Positions 23,053 to 34,187 of a stretch of DNA of 64,000 nt are shown one piece after another; position 1 is the stretch's first letter, and each line of letters opens with the position of its first letter. The position numbers and the translations under genes are program-made. The DNA lies in the NCBI RefSeq assembly GCF_020283565.1, contig NC_060061.1, forward strand, positions 47,095,362-47,159,361, in the 5' to 3' direction. The DNA comes from Trifolium pratense. Lineage: Eukaryota; Streptophyta; Magnoliopsida; Fabales; Fabaceae. The notes below the pieces were generated by a model. It saw only the letters and a list, made by a program, of their open reading frames with translations. It was not told the DNA's origin and did no database searches.

Positions 23053-23165
23053 ATGCATCGGCAGCTTGGTAGTAACATGCACGGGAATTGGACTAATGTG
23101 TGGGTAGTGGGCTGCTATTTTCTGTGGAATTGGAGGAACCGCGAGGCTCACGGTCACGGTGATAC
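23053..23165 (+). pseudogene. LINE RNase H-like fragment in segment copy 2
   Basis: Open frame with NVWVVGCYFLWNWRNREAHGHG, matching the W/WRN pattern of plant LINE-derived proteins. It is equivalent to 21486-21600 in the first copy. It lacks catalytic RNase H residues and is a fossil. Confidence 0.4.
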
Positions 23166-23460
23166 GCGTATAAGTCGCATTCACCCCTGGAGCTTCATTC
23201 TTGGTTGGGTGCTTCAATATGAGAGAGTAAATGTTAGCAATATTGTGAGTTCTTCAACACGGAAGATACAAGTTAATATTGCATGGAACGGTGCGGATGA
23301 AGGAAAAAAGCTAAATATTTTAAAACTACATTTCCAAAGCACAAGACATACCCAGAGAAGTAAAAAAGAATGATTTCTACACATATTAAGCGATGATTTT
23401 ACATATATTAAGAGAGGGTTCAACATCCTTCTCTCAACTACTTGCATTTAGTGTACTATA

Positions 23461-24883
23461 TCTCTATATTACTTATCTGCTTCTATATCCTCTATAATTT
23501 TCTTTTCACCGATTACTAATTGATCTGCGAATCGCAAATCTGATATTGTTGGCGCAGCAAGAAGCTCAAAAAAACCACACACACACGCAGATAGGTGCGG
23601 ATTGCACCTTATCGAGCCTCACTGGGCAGTTGAACTTCAAATCCTAATTTGTGTCATATCTAATGAAAAATCTTATACTTTTAACAATCTCTCAACCGTG
23701 TATTTTAAGTACATTCAAATTATTGTTTATGGAATAAACTAAGACTATGCAATGATAGATAAGTAGTGTAGTTACATAGTAGTTTCATTTTATACAACTT
23801 ATGAAATTTCAAAATGATTCCACGCGGCAACAACCGTATTGCGCGTTGCAGCAACCACATTCGCAACAACCGTGACCGCAACCGCAATTTAAAACCTTGC
23901 ATTTCACTTTCGAAAACCTCATTTTGGATAATATACAGTTCTTTCAAACAAAAAACTCCAATTAAAAAAAGTAAGTTTTGTTGAGAGTTAATTGAAAGAG
24001 ACTTCAATCAAGTTTATGAGTTTCAGTGTAGAATAAAAGAAAGAAAGAGGTACAGAACCAACCAAGAATTTATGAAAGTGCATAGAGATGAAGGAGTGGG
24101 TTTTTTGGGTGGTTGAATATTAAAGGAGGATGAAATCATGAAAGAGAAGACAGAAACTTTTTTTGTTTTTTTTTTTTGTCAAACTGAGTTTTTTTTTTGG
24201 TTCCAGGCTGCAAGAACATTCGCGATTAGTTCATGATGAAATTTTCTCTATAACAAGCAATTGCCTAGAAAAAAACATCGATCTACATATAAATATAGGA
24301 ACTCAATCTAATAACAAATTAAATAAGTTATTCGATAAAAGAAAAAAAAAAAAAAAAAAACAAAGAAGAATAATACGCAAAACAATAGGAACAGAAACAA
24401 ATAAATATGTATGTTTCCCACGGTTAAACCGTGGCTAAAAAAACTCCTTTACGAAAGAAAACTCACCCTTTTCATTCTCCCTCCTTATTTTTAACCCTGA
24501 ATATTCCAATTTTTCACTTTCCCTCAATTTCTAAAGCTTCACAATTTCCTGGAGTCCATTTCTTCTCCCAATTTCCCTCCTTTCCCTAAACTCTTCCCCA
24601 CTGCCACCGCTCTCTCTTCCTTCCTTCTCATAAACGCTTCCGCCATCGCCATAGAAATTATGATTCAAAAAATGGTAGCAGATCAGGTGTGGCATTTGGA
24701 AAAGACATAAAAAGTTGTGTTGGAAATTGGTGGTAATGGACAAGGTTGTTGATAATGGTGCAAACTGTGAGGTTGCTCGGTCGCCTTGCTCAAAGTTAGT
24801 GTATTGTCCTATAAGTGTTGAAAGATGGGATCAAATATCAGAGGATAGTAGCAGAGCACGATGGAGATGTATTGAGATTGTAA
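23461..24883. other. Intergenic DNA, no assigned gene
   Basis: The stretch 23825-23905 (GCAACAACCG repeats) resembles an end of a dispersed legume repeat also seen in fragments near 13060 and 13490. At 24715-24880 a plus-strand frame has protein-like codon choice (NGANCEVARSPCSKLVYCPI), but I do not recognise it and it lacks gene structure. Poly(T) and poly(A) runs occur at 24160 and 24340. Confidence 0.4.
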
Positions 24884-25262
24884 TACTAAATGCAAGAACA
24901 ATCTATCTAAGATATTATTAATATATAAGAAAAAAGGGAGAATGAGAGCCTTATTAATCATCATACCAATTGAGAGCAAGTACACAACATGTAAGAAAAC
25001 AAAAAATGCAAGAATGAAAATGGCTCATACAAACAAGGATGATCCTCTTTTAGAAACTCCCTTTATAACACACATAATCATTTATCCACAAGGGCTTTTT
25101 CCTTACACGTTTGCTTAAGTCTTGTGGCCTCATGATTTCACTAGTAACATTGGGCTCCTCTATCACATTGGCACATGTGTAGTCTCTACCAGCTGAGTTG
25201 GGCTCATATCACAATTGCTTTTGACTGAGTCAACAGAAGGAGCATCACCAACAAGCTTGAAA
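24884..25262 (-). pseudogene. Cystatin tail fragment (third copy)
   Basis: From 25010 to 25260 this is a direct copy of the 3' end of cystatin copy A: the coding tail ending RKKPLW.NDYVCYKGSF, its stop codon and downstream flank. It contains small insertions (near 25175-25195) that break the frame. The match stops abruptly inside FKLVGDAP at 25262, where tRNA-segment sequence begins. There is no cystatin domain, so it cannot be functional. Confidence 0.85.
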
Positions 25263-25472
25263 TGTTCATAAGAAAATTATCTTTATTGGTTGTGTAGAAG
25301 AGAATATTTTAGGTACCAAAGTCTAAGAAGAACCGGAAGAGATGGCGATTGACGAAGAAGATATCCTAGATTGAAGGACCGAAAATTATTACGAGTAAAG
25401 AGAAGAAGGAGGGAGCAACTCTTTTAATGTAGTATAGCACAGGTAAAATAAACAAATTCAACAAGTTGCGGG

Positions 25473-25515
<43 letters not shown>

Positions 25516-25630
25516 ACGTGTTCGATCCACGTTCACCGCACTTTTTTGACTTATATTTTTGAAATAAATTCTATATTTTAAAATTTCATTTTCAATTAAG
25601 CACAAGAGGTATCTCTCAACTACAGTACTT
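25262..25630 (+). repeat. tRNA-Phe-bearing segment, copy 3 (partial)
   Basis: Alignable with 22690-22960 of copy 2 from the AAAATTATCTTTAT block through the tRNA, and again at TCTCTCAACTA near 25610. It is more diverged than copies 1 and 2 are from each other. Confidence 0.75.
25468..25540 (+). tRNA. tRNA-Phe (anticodon GAA)
   Basis: Same cloverleaf as the copy at 21289, with a two-sided change in the T stem: ACGTG/CACGT replaces GCGTG/CACGC, keeping a full Watson-Crick pair. The T loop TTCGATC, D arm and acceptor stem are intact. The compensated change suggests that this copy has been under constraint. Confidence 0.93.
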
Positions 25631-26137
25631 ACATTTAGTCAGTGTATTCCATGGATATTAATGTGAAATTTTGGGTTGGAATCAATATAAGGCCTAAAAA
25701 ATCCTATTAATTAGCCAATCAAGACTGATAAATAACCAGCTATTTGCATAGAATGTGATATACTTTGAAAAGTGTAGAACTTGAAAGCATACTAAACAGC
25801 CATCTTGTCCACATATACTAATCATTTTCTAGCTTCAAATTTTTTCTAATCCACTAACAATTTTGTAGGACAACACATTTGCATTGATACACTGAGAAAG
25901 GAAAGTGGTTAATCATGGAAAAAAATAATACTATTATTCCATAATACAAATAAATTTCAGAAATTCATCATCAGTGAAAAAAACATATTTAACCCTTGAA
26001 TTAAATATTAGAAATATGTCATATCGATGCTACATACCGACAAATTTTAAGACTGCACACAAACGACATGATACCAATGTGAAAACTTCCAATTAATGGT
26101 TTTCAATAGTGCATCAATGTTACTCTGCTCACTCATT
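25631..26137. other. AT-rich intergenic DNA
   Basis: No gene or element end recognised. Confidence 0.5.
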
Positions 26138-26145
26138 CATACAAA

Positions 26146-26866
26146 TAGGGGTGTACATAGGTTGGGCAAATCCGGTCGACCCGGTCAAATCCACCCAATC
26201 CAACCCAAAAAAGTGGGTTGGGTCGGGTAAGTGGGTGGATATGGATTTCAAAAATGAAAAACCCATTAAAAAAATCGGGTTTCGGGTAAAACCGGACCCA
26301 ACCCAAAAAACCCACTAACCCACTAGTGCTATGTTTCTTGAATTTTTTTTATGAAAATACTAAAGATTTTTTCATTTGATTATTAAATATTTTTATATTG
26401 AAAATGAGTTATACTATGTTTTACGAAAATAAAAAAGATTGAATAATTTTCATAAACAAATATATAGTGATTCATGATTTAGTCATTTGATATTAAAAAA
26501 AACAAAAACATCATTCGGATAACACGCTATCCAACCCGTAAATTAGTAGTTTTACACAAAAAAAGGGTGATTATTTTTTATAGTGAAAAAAAGTTACCCT
26601 ATTTTTCAAGAAAATACATTGATTGACTTATTTTTATGAAAAAATATGATGATTCAACATTTAGATATTTAATATAAAAAAAATTGGAAAATAATTTGGG
26701 TAACCCACAACCCAACCCAATCCAACCCGAAAATTAATGGATTTACCCAACCCGGCCCAATGTTATAACGGGTGGTTATTTTACTAAACCCAACCCGGAG
26801 TACCATATGTAGTTTGAGTTTTGGTTTTGGTCAAACCCAACCCAATCCGGCCCACGTACACCCCTG
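26146..26866. mobile_element. Non-autonomous hAT-type element (721 bp)
   Basis: The inverted ends (T/C)AGGGGTGTAC are flanked by the 8 bp direct repeat CATACAAA (26138-26145 and 26867-26874), the TSD length of hAT transposons. Sub-terminal blocks are rich in GGGTTGGG/CCCAACCC. No transposase. Frames inside are artefacts of the repeats. Confidence 0.9.
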
Positions 26867-26874
26867 CATACAAA

Positions 26875-27272
26875 TATGATATGTACTTTCTAACGATTTT
26901 ATATATATCATCTCTTCTATTTTCTTCCAATTCTAATTCGTTAGTGTCACTCTGTAATTGGCAATTCATAATTCATAATAATATTAATAATATATGTTGA
27001 TGATGATCTCCATTTTTTTAAAAAAATTCAATGTCTTTTTCTGTTTTTTTACTAAAAAATCAATGTCCATTGAAATTCATAAAGTCATTCAAATCTTATA
27101 GAATCTTATCATAAAAATCATTTAAAATTCAAATTACAAATCTTAATAATCTATTAAAATCTTAAAAGTAATTAAAATCTTGCACAATCTTTTAAAATTC
27201 ACAAAAAAAAAAATTATACAAAAATTGTCTTTCAAAATCTTAATCCAATACACCTCTCTAAGTCTTGTGGTC
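26875..27272. other. AT-rich DNA 3' of cystatin copy B
   Basis: No gene recognised. Repeated short forms of AAATCTTA occur. The RPQDLSKR tail of copy A is absent here: similarity to copy A ends at the stop codon region near 27290. Confidence 0.5.
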
Positions 27273-27841
27273 TCATGCTTTTTTGCCTGAGTCAACAGAA
27301 GGAGCATCACCAACAAGCTTGAACTCTGTTAGTTCCTTTAAATCCAACCAACTCTGCTCCCAAATCTTTGCTTCATAGACATTCACCTTCTCTCCAACCT
27401 TGGCCTCCAATGTGATGTAATACAACACTCCAGCAACATCTTGAATTTTTGCATTTACTACCTTCACAAACTCCACAATTGCATTCTGCATATTATGTTT
27501 TATACAAAAAATAAAAAATTAATACAATAATCAAAACCAGACATTGAACGATAATTCAGAGTTTAATTATGAAGTAATTATAATGAATTAACAATTCATA
27601 CTATAACTTCGGTATATATCAATATTAAAAAGAATATAAATTTTACCAACACCAACAAAGCGAAAAAGACAAATACAAAAATATTAACCTCTTTTTTGTT
27701 GTGTTGATCAACAGCAAAACGAGCAAAACTATTAATAGTGGGGTTGCTCTGACTTCCCTCCACTTCAAATATTCCTCCCAAAATCTCTTCCTCTTCATCT
27801 TCCTCTTCCATTTCTAATTTCTTCATATCTGTTGTATCCAT
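27273..27841 (-). CDS. Phytocystatin, copy B (short form)
   Basis: Exon 1 27841-27689 (51 codons) and exon 2 27485-27273 (70 codons plus stop), GT-AG, phase 0; 121 aa. It has Gly-Gly near residues 22-23, [12 protein letters not shown] (39-50) for the family [10 protein letters not shown] (first Leu is Phe), QDVAG in the reactive loop and a Trp in the second loop (Ser-Trp instead of Pro-Trp). No signal peptide; acidic N-terminus as in copy A. It ends shortly after [12 protein letters not shown], so it is a normal single-domain cystatin without the tail of copy A. The intron and promoter are strongly similar to copy A, so the pair is a recent duplication. A MULE-type element sits about 400 bp upstream of the start. 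Confidence 0.92.
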
Positions 27842-28979
27842 CTTTAAATGCTAGATATTCTTTGTTATCGTGAATGATAAAACTTCTGTCAAATTTATAT
27901 TTATAATTTATAGATAACTTTTGTGCGAGGTCATATTAATTAGACAATCTCTTATAGACATTTTCTTTTGACTCTATTTGTTTTTTTTGACAAAGTAATA
28001 TTCATTTTAGAAAGAAAAATTAATTAGACAAACTCTTATAGACATATTGTTTTGACCGGTTTTTTTTTTACTAGATTAATTAGATTTTCCTCTCTTTATG
28101 CTGTGTGTAGTAGTAATAGTAAGATTTGGTTTTTTTTTTTTTGATAAGCGATAGTAAGATTTGGTTGATTTCTTAAGGATTACTTCATAGTTAAGACAAT
28201 CCTTTTTCATAAAATATAATGCTAATTTATTGTTTATAATTAGGTGAATTCTTCGGTACACATATTATGTAGATGTGTACCGGTACATCGCTGAGATGGT
28301 TAATAAGTGGCAAATATTTAATGCAGATTTTGTTTCTTTATTAAGCTTTCTATATTAAATCCTATTTTTTAATATTTGCAAATACATCCTTCACATAACT
28401 GTAATCACTAATCATGTCCCACAATAAATCAAAGCATGCATCAAATCTTTCGATCTAGATTTTAATTTTTTTTAACAAGATTCAAATATTTTAATATTAT
28501 TTAATATCCCTTTAAAAAATATTATTTAATATCCTATAAAATAATATGATTTTAGTATTTTTAACAACATTTGATATTTTTTCTTTAAAAAAAAAACGTA
28601 GGATTTTAATAACTTTTTTTTATTATTATTTCCTTTCAATTTTTTTAATATTAGTAGTGTATAAAGTTTAATATTTATTTACTGTTTAACAATTAATACA
28701 TATAATTATTAAATACAATTATTTTCTTGGAAAAAAAACTTATAATTTTTAATATGTTTAAATTTTTTATTGTAATTATGTTATTTTTTAGTGATTGGTA
28801 ATATTTGATAGGGTTAAATAAGTTTTTTGCCTCTGCAAAATTATTAAATTTAATTTTTCACATGTAATTTTAGTCATGTTGTTAAGTTGATGTGTATTTA
28901 TGATGATTTTGCAAATATGTATAGAGCGTTATAAAAAGTTTGTCAAAAAATAAGGATCTCAAAATATGATTTTTAGGTC

Positions 28980-29720
28980 AGAACATTCGTTACTATTATC
29001 TTGATATTTTGATCTAGAAAATTCATATTTTATTCATCTCATTTTGGAAAATACTAAAGTTTTGTAAATATTGTTCTAGACATGCTTGAATGTCGAAATT
29101 TAAATTCATAAGTTATTGTTAGTCCAATTAGGTGATATTGAACGACTTGATTGAGAAAATTTGAATTCATTAATGAAAGTATGTATAATTAGCTAGGTTT
29201 ACATATGAACTATGTTTCAAGTTGAAATGTCTGATCTATAAATTTTTATTTCTTGAGTCACATTCGACATTATTAGTTGAGACTTAACAATAATTTCATA
29301 TAAACTAGGTTTCTTAAGTCATAGTTAATCTAACTAGTTGAGGTTTAACTATTTGTTGATTGTCAAAATTTGAATTCTTAAGTGTTTCTCATTCCAATTT
29401 GGTCAAGTTGAATAGTCAGATTGAGAATACATGATCTCCTTAGTCCCTTTCAATCTGGCTAGGTGGATGTGACTTAGCAATCCTTTCATAATTTAAGGTT
29501 TCTTGAGCATTAGTTATTAGTCCAACAATATGATATTGAACCGTTAGATTGTTGAAATTCAACTTCTTAAGTGTTTATTATTCTAATTAGGTCAAGTTGA
29601 ACAAACTGAATGAGATGGATTGATTCCCATGGTCACAATTGAGAAAATTAGTTGAGACTTATTTCATATGAACTAGGTTTCTTGAGCCATAGCTAATCTA
29701 ATTAGTTGAGAGTTATGATT
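28980..29720. repeat. Degenerate internal repeats
   Basis: Loose repeats of about 170-220 bp carry phrases such as CTAGGTTTCTTGAG, AATTAGTTGAGACTTA and GGTCAAGTTGAA. No coding content. Confidence 0.5.
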
Positions 29721-30342
29721 TTTGAAATTAGTATGGTTAAATATGATTTAATAAGGATAAAATTTATGCGCAGTTGAATTGACTTAGTTTTAAGCTTAGA
29801 CAAATAAATAAGCTCTTATGTATTATTCATAAGCTTGTCAAAGAATTTATGAAAACAATAACTTATGAAAATACAATTTTCGCTAGATAGAAGTTATAAA
29901 TTAATATTTTTTTGGAGCAACTAATAAACTAATATAAAAGTTTATTATTTGTATAAAATGTTTTTTATAAACTCAAAAATAAAAAGCAAAATAAAATTTG
30001 GTCCATGATGAATTTTTAAGTATTGTTAGTTCAGTTAGTTGAGATTTAACAATTATTTATTTGCATAAGTCATTTTTTATAAGCTTAAAAATAAGTTAAT
30101 ACAAACAAACCTATTTTTTTGTAAAAGCTACTACTTTTTTTTTGTTTACAATTGAGCTGAAAAGCGAACTATGACCTCAAATGTACAACTCAAACTCCTC
30201 ACCACTAGACCAAACGATCATACTTTTGTAGACAATTTTTTTTTCAAAAAAATAGTAAAATAAAATTTGGCCCATGATGGATTAGAATTAGAACCCAGAC
30301 TATACGTTAACAACACATATAACTTACCAACAAGACAAATAA

Positions 30343-31108
30343 GAATTTTTTTTTCTACCCCAACAATTGTCAATCTACCCCAACATTAATTTTGAATGGA
30401 CGAATTTGCCCTCATATATAAACTAAAACCCTGAAGAAAAAAATTTGGTTACCGGAACACTTTGAAAAAAGTGTTCTAATATGTAAATATTTTTTTTTAC
30501 CTGAACACTTTGAAAAAAAGTGTGTAGGTATGTAAATTTTTTCCAAATTTATTTTGTTACCTACACACTGTGGAAAAAAGTGTTCAGGTATATAAAATTT
30601 TTCTATTTTTTTTTGTTACCTGAACACTTTGAAAAAAAGTATGTAGGTATGTAAAAAAATAGGCTATTTTTGGAAATTTTATATACCTGAACACTTTTTT
30701 TCCAAAGTGTGTAGGTAACAAAATAAATTTGGAAAAATTTTACATACCTACACACTTTGGAAAAAAGTGTTCAGGTATGTAAAAAAATTTTAATTTTTTT
30801 TTTTACCTGAACACTTTGAAAAAAAGTGTGTAGGTAACAATTTGGAAAAATTTTACATACCTACACACGTTTTTTCAAAGTGTTCAGGTAAAAAAAAATT
30901 AGAAAAATTTTACATACCTGAACACTTTTTTCCAAAGTGTGTAGGTAACAAAATAAATTTGGAAAAATTTTACATACTTACACACTTTTTTCCAAAGTGT
31001 ACCGGTAACCAAATTTTTTTCTTCAGGGTTATATACGAGGGCAAATTCGTCCATTCAAAATTAATGTTGGGGTAGATTGACAATTGTTGGGGTAGAAAAA
31101 AAAATTCC
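30343..31108. mobile_element. MULE-type MITE nested in the larger MULE
   Basis: Terminal inverted repeats of about 75 bp (starting GAATTTTTTTTTCTACCCC on the left, matching the reversed right end) are flanked by the 9 bp repeat GACAAATAA (30334-30342 and 31109-31117). The interior is a run of near-palindromes built from ACCTGAACACTTT and AAAGTGTGTAGGT units in both orientations. No coding capacity. Confidence 0.88.
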
Positions 31109-31640
31109 GACAAATAATCATCTTGTTAATTGAACCTATTTGTTATTATGGGCCCGATTGAATTTAGCTTATTTTTTAGTTTATGAAAATAACTTATTCA
31201 AATAAATAAAATTTATGTTATTTTGATAAGTTTTCACCAACAAGAATTATATTTTTATAAGCTATTTTCTCATAAACTACCTTAAAAAACTTATATAATA
31301 TTGCATAAAATCTTATTTGTTTGTAGTGTTAGATTGATTAGGGTTGTTCTACCTTATTTGTTTGATCACGTTGTATTCCCGTTTAGGTTTTAGCCAGGCC
31401 AGGTTTAATGTCCTCCGGTCTCTGTATTTTTTATTTTTACTTAATATATTTTTCCTTTTGTCTAAAAAATCATTTGACCTAAAAATCAAATATTGTGCTC
31501 TTTATTTTTTGACAAACTTTTTATAATACTCTATACATATTTGTAAAATTATCATAAATACACGTCAACTTAACACCATGACTCTATCTGCATGCATAAA
31601 CAGTTTGAAGAGATGAAGACATAATTTTTTTATGTATACG

Positions 31641-31643
<3 letters not shown>

Positions 31644-31693
<50 letters not shown>
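31644..31693. repeat. (TA)n microsatellite
   Basis: About 50 bp of uninterrupted TA at the left edge of the foldback element 31694-33085. Confidence 0.95.
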
Positions 31694-31695
<2 letters not shown>

Positions 31696-33082
31696 GGGCT
31701 GCTAACTTAGACCCAGTTGGGTCTAAAAGTTGGACAAAAATACCCATTCTTTTTAATTAATTAACCAAATTACCATCAATGGACGCGGATCCAGTGTCGC
31801 GCGCGTACCGCAGGACCATGGTTACAAACCGTTGATTTCCATCAGAGAGCCAAGATCTGATCTCATCAAGACTGTCGGATCAATCAGACAGCCCAGAACA
31901 TCCGAATCCATCAGATTCCAGCGCGTGCACCACACTGGATTACACCCTGGAGAGAGAAGAATCTACTTTTTAAAAGCAGGACACGGGTCGCTGTCTGATC
32001 GGCTGGGCGTGATTTTTTTCCATTTAATACTTTGAACTCAATTATTTCGTTGTAAATTATTTATTTTATTTTTTTTTATACCAAAATTCATAATTTTTTT
32101 TTCTCTACAAATAGAGACTTGGTTCGTTTGATTTGGACACAGAAAAAAAAACCCAATTTTTCACTACATTAATCTCATTTTTCACTACCTTACATCAACT
32201 CACTGAAACCATTCTACCAGCAAAATGGTTTCAGATTACAACTCTCTGAAACCATTGTACCAGATAAATGGTTTCAGAAGCAAACACAATTAATAAATTA
32301 CTCACTGAAACCATTCTACCAGTAAAATGGTTTCAGAATACAACTATGTGCAACCATTCTACCAGTAAAATGGTTTCAGAAGCAAACACTAGTTTTTAAT
32401 TACCGTTTTATCTCATTTAATTAACTAAAAATAGTTTCAGGTCTCCAAAAATTTCATAAAATATACCAAAAGTTCCAGAATATTATCTACTATTTTCCTG
32501 GTATAATGGTTTCAGTGAGTTGGTTGAGTGGTGCGTGTTAAATTACAACACACAAGTAACGTATTTAGTAGACAAAAAATGAGATTAAGGTAGTGAAAAA
32601 TTGAATTTTTTTTTCGGTGTCCAAATCAAACGAACCAAGTCTCTATTTGTAAAAAAAAAAAAATTATGAATTTTGGTATAAAAAAAAAATAAAAAATTAA
32701 TTTACAACGAAATAATTGAGTTCAAAGTATTAAATGAAAAAAAATCATGTCCTGCCAACCATTGTGTGACACGTGTCCTACTTTTAAAAAGCAAATTTTT
32801 CTCTCTCCAGGGTGTAATCCAGTGTGGCGCACGCGCTGGAATCTGATGGATCAGGATGATCTGGGCTGTCGGATTGATCAGACAGTCTTGATGAGATCAG
32901 ATCTTGACTGTCTGATGGAAATCAACGGTCAGTAACCATGGTCCTTCGGTACGCGCGCGACACTGGATCCGCGTCCATTGATGGGTATTTTGGTTAATTA
33001 ATTAAAAAGAATGTGTATTTTGGTCCAATTGAAAAGGTGCACCTTGCTAACTTAGACCTAACTAGGGTCTAAGTTAGAAAAC

Positions 33083-33085
<3 letters not shown>
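31694..33085. mobile_element. 1.4 kb foldback element flanked by (TA)n
   Basis: The entire unit is a near-palindrome centred near 32400. Left landmarks such as CTAACTTAGACCC, GGACGCGGATCCAGTGTCGC, ATTACACCCTGGAGAGAG and ACTTGGTTCGTTTGATTTGG reappear inverted at 33070, 32975, 32815 and 32635. Short internal hairpins (CTGAAACCATT...AATGGTTTCAG) repeat at 32215-32375. It is flanked on both sides by TA microsatellite. Open frames within it are not genes. Confidence 0.88.

Positions 33086-33165
<80 letters not shown>
33086..33165. repeat. (TA)n microsatellite
   Basis: About 80 bp of TA between two foldback elements. Confidence 0.95.
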
Positions 33166-33168
<3 letters not shown>

Positions 33169-33547
33169 GAGGGATTCATTGACTCTAGGAGTAAGTCTTC
33201 ATTGACTTACTCCGCTTAATAACTCGATATCGCCATTATATTTCTTCAATCAAACCGTTGAATTCAAAGATCTTATTGAGTAGATAAACTCCACAAATTT
33301 TTATAAAAATTCAAAATATGTAGTTATGTATTCAGACCATTGAAATTCAACAGCTTTTTTTTTAAAGTTTATCGTACGTTCAATTGAAGTTGTCAAAAAA
33401 AGTATCAAACAGTTTTGAATTTTTTAAAAAATTTGTGAAGTTGATCTACTCAATGAGATATTTGAATTCAACGGTTGGATTGAAGAAATATAATGCCGAT
33501 GTCGAGTTATTAAGCGGAGTAAGTCAATGAAGTCTTACTTCTAGAGT

Positions 33548-33550
<3 letters not shown>
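33166..33550. mobile_element. Second foldback MITE flanked by (TA)n
   Basis: The left arm (TTGACTCTAGGAGTAAGTCT, TCATTGACTTACTCCGC, AATAACTCGATATCG) is inverted in the right arm up to TTGACTCTAGAAGTAAGACT. It is bounded by TA repeats on both sides, like its neighbour. Confidence 0.88.
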
Positions 33551-33605
<55 letters not shown>

Positions 33606-33755
33606 TAAGAATTATAAGTTTCTTTTACATAAAATAATATATAATTATATCTATTAATGGTTCAAAGGTAAATAAATATTAAACATTACAAACTAATGAT
33701 ATTAAAAAAATGGAAATATAAATAATATTGAAATATTAAAAACTTCGTTGGATGC

Positions 33756-33802
<47 letters not shown>
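33551..33802. repeat. (TA)n and (AAT)n microsatellites
   Basis: TA repeat at 33551-33598 and an AAT repeat at about 33756-33802, with AT-rich unique sequence between. Confidence 0.9.
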
Positions 33803-33805
<3 letters not shown>

Positions 33806-34187
33806 TTATCAAAAATAATATATATTTATCCGTTGTTTTTTTAAAGAAAATACCAGATGCTCTTAAATAATAAAAAAGCATATATTTTACAGGATATATA
33901 ATAATATTATAATATTTGAATCTTGTAAAAAGAAAATATTTGCTTAAAAAAAAGTTGAAAATTTAAGTTGAAAGATTTGATGCATACTTTGATTTATTGT
34001 GGGACATGATTAGTGATTACATTTATGTAAAAGATACATTTGCAAATATTAAAAAATAGGGTTTAATATAGAAAACTTAATAAAGAAACAAAATCTGCAT
34101 TAAATATTTGCCACTTGTTAACCACCTCAGCAGTGTACCGGTACACATCCACATAATATGTGTACCGAAGTGTTCACCTTATAATTA

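Larger units (their letters stand above)
21891..23460 (+). repeat. tRNA-Phe-bearing segment, copy 2
   Basis: Direct repeat of 20447-21880 with small indels. The junction with copy 1 (21868-21890) contains a T run. The copy ends where similarity stops, after TTCTCTCAACTACTTGCA. Confidence 0.9.
28808..31590. repeat. Inverted pair of a dispersed repeat inside the MULE
   Basis: The block at 28860-29000 (TTAAGTTGATGTGTATTTAT, then TATGTATAGAG, then AAAAAGTTTGTCAAAAAATA) recurs inverted at about 31440-31590. The pair could be arms of one older element or two copies. I see no TSD. Confidence 0.6.
28243..34178. mobile_element. MULE-type element with long TIRs (5.9 kb, non-autonomous)
   Basis: Inverted ends of roughly 230-250 bp: the left begins GGTGAATTCTTCGGTACAC and the right, reversed, begins GGTGAACACTTCGGTACAC. 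Both continue through GTGTACCGGTACA and a shared TTTGATGCATG-like stretch. The 9 bp direct repeat TTATAATTA flanks it exactly (28234-28242 and 34179-34187). Long TIRs with a 9 bp TSD define Mutator-like elements. No MURA-like transposase is present. The interior holds degenerate repeats and at least three younger insertions. Confidence 0.93.

Noticed and set aside
26146..26320. Telomere-like GGGTTGGG repeats
   Set aside because: They are sub-terminal arrays of a hAT-type element with an exact 8 bp TSD.
31832..32935. Plus-strand frames in 31.8-32.9 kb
   Set aside because: They are the two arms of one foldback element read on the same strand.
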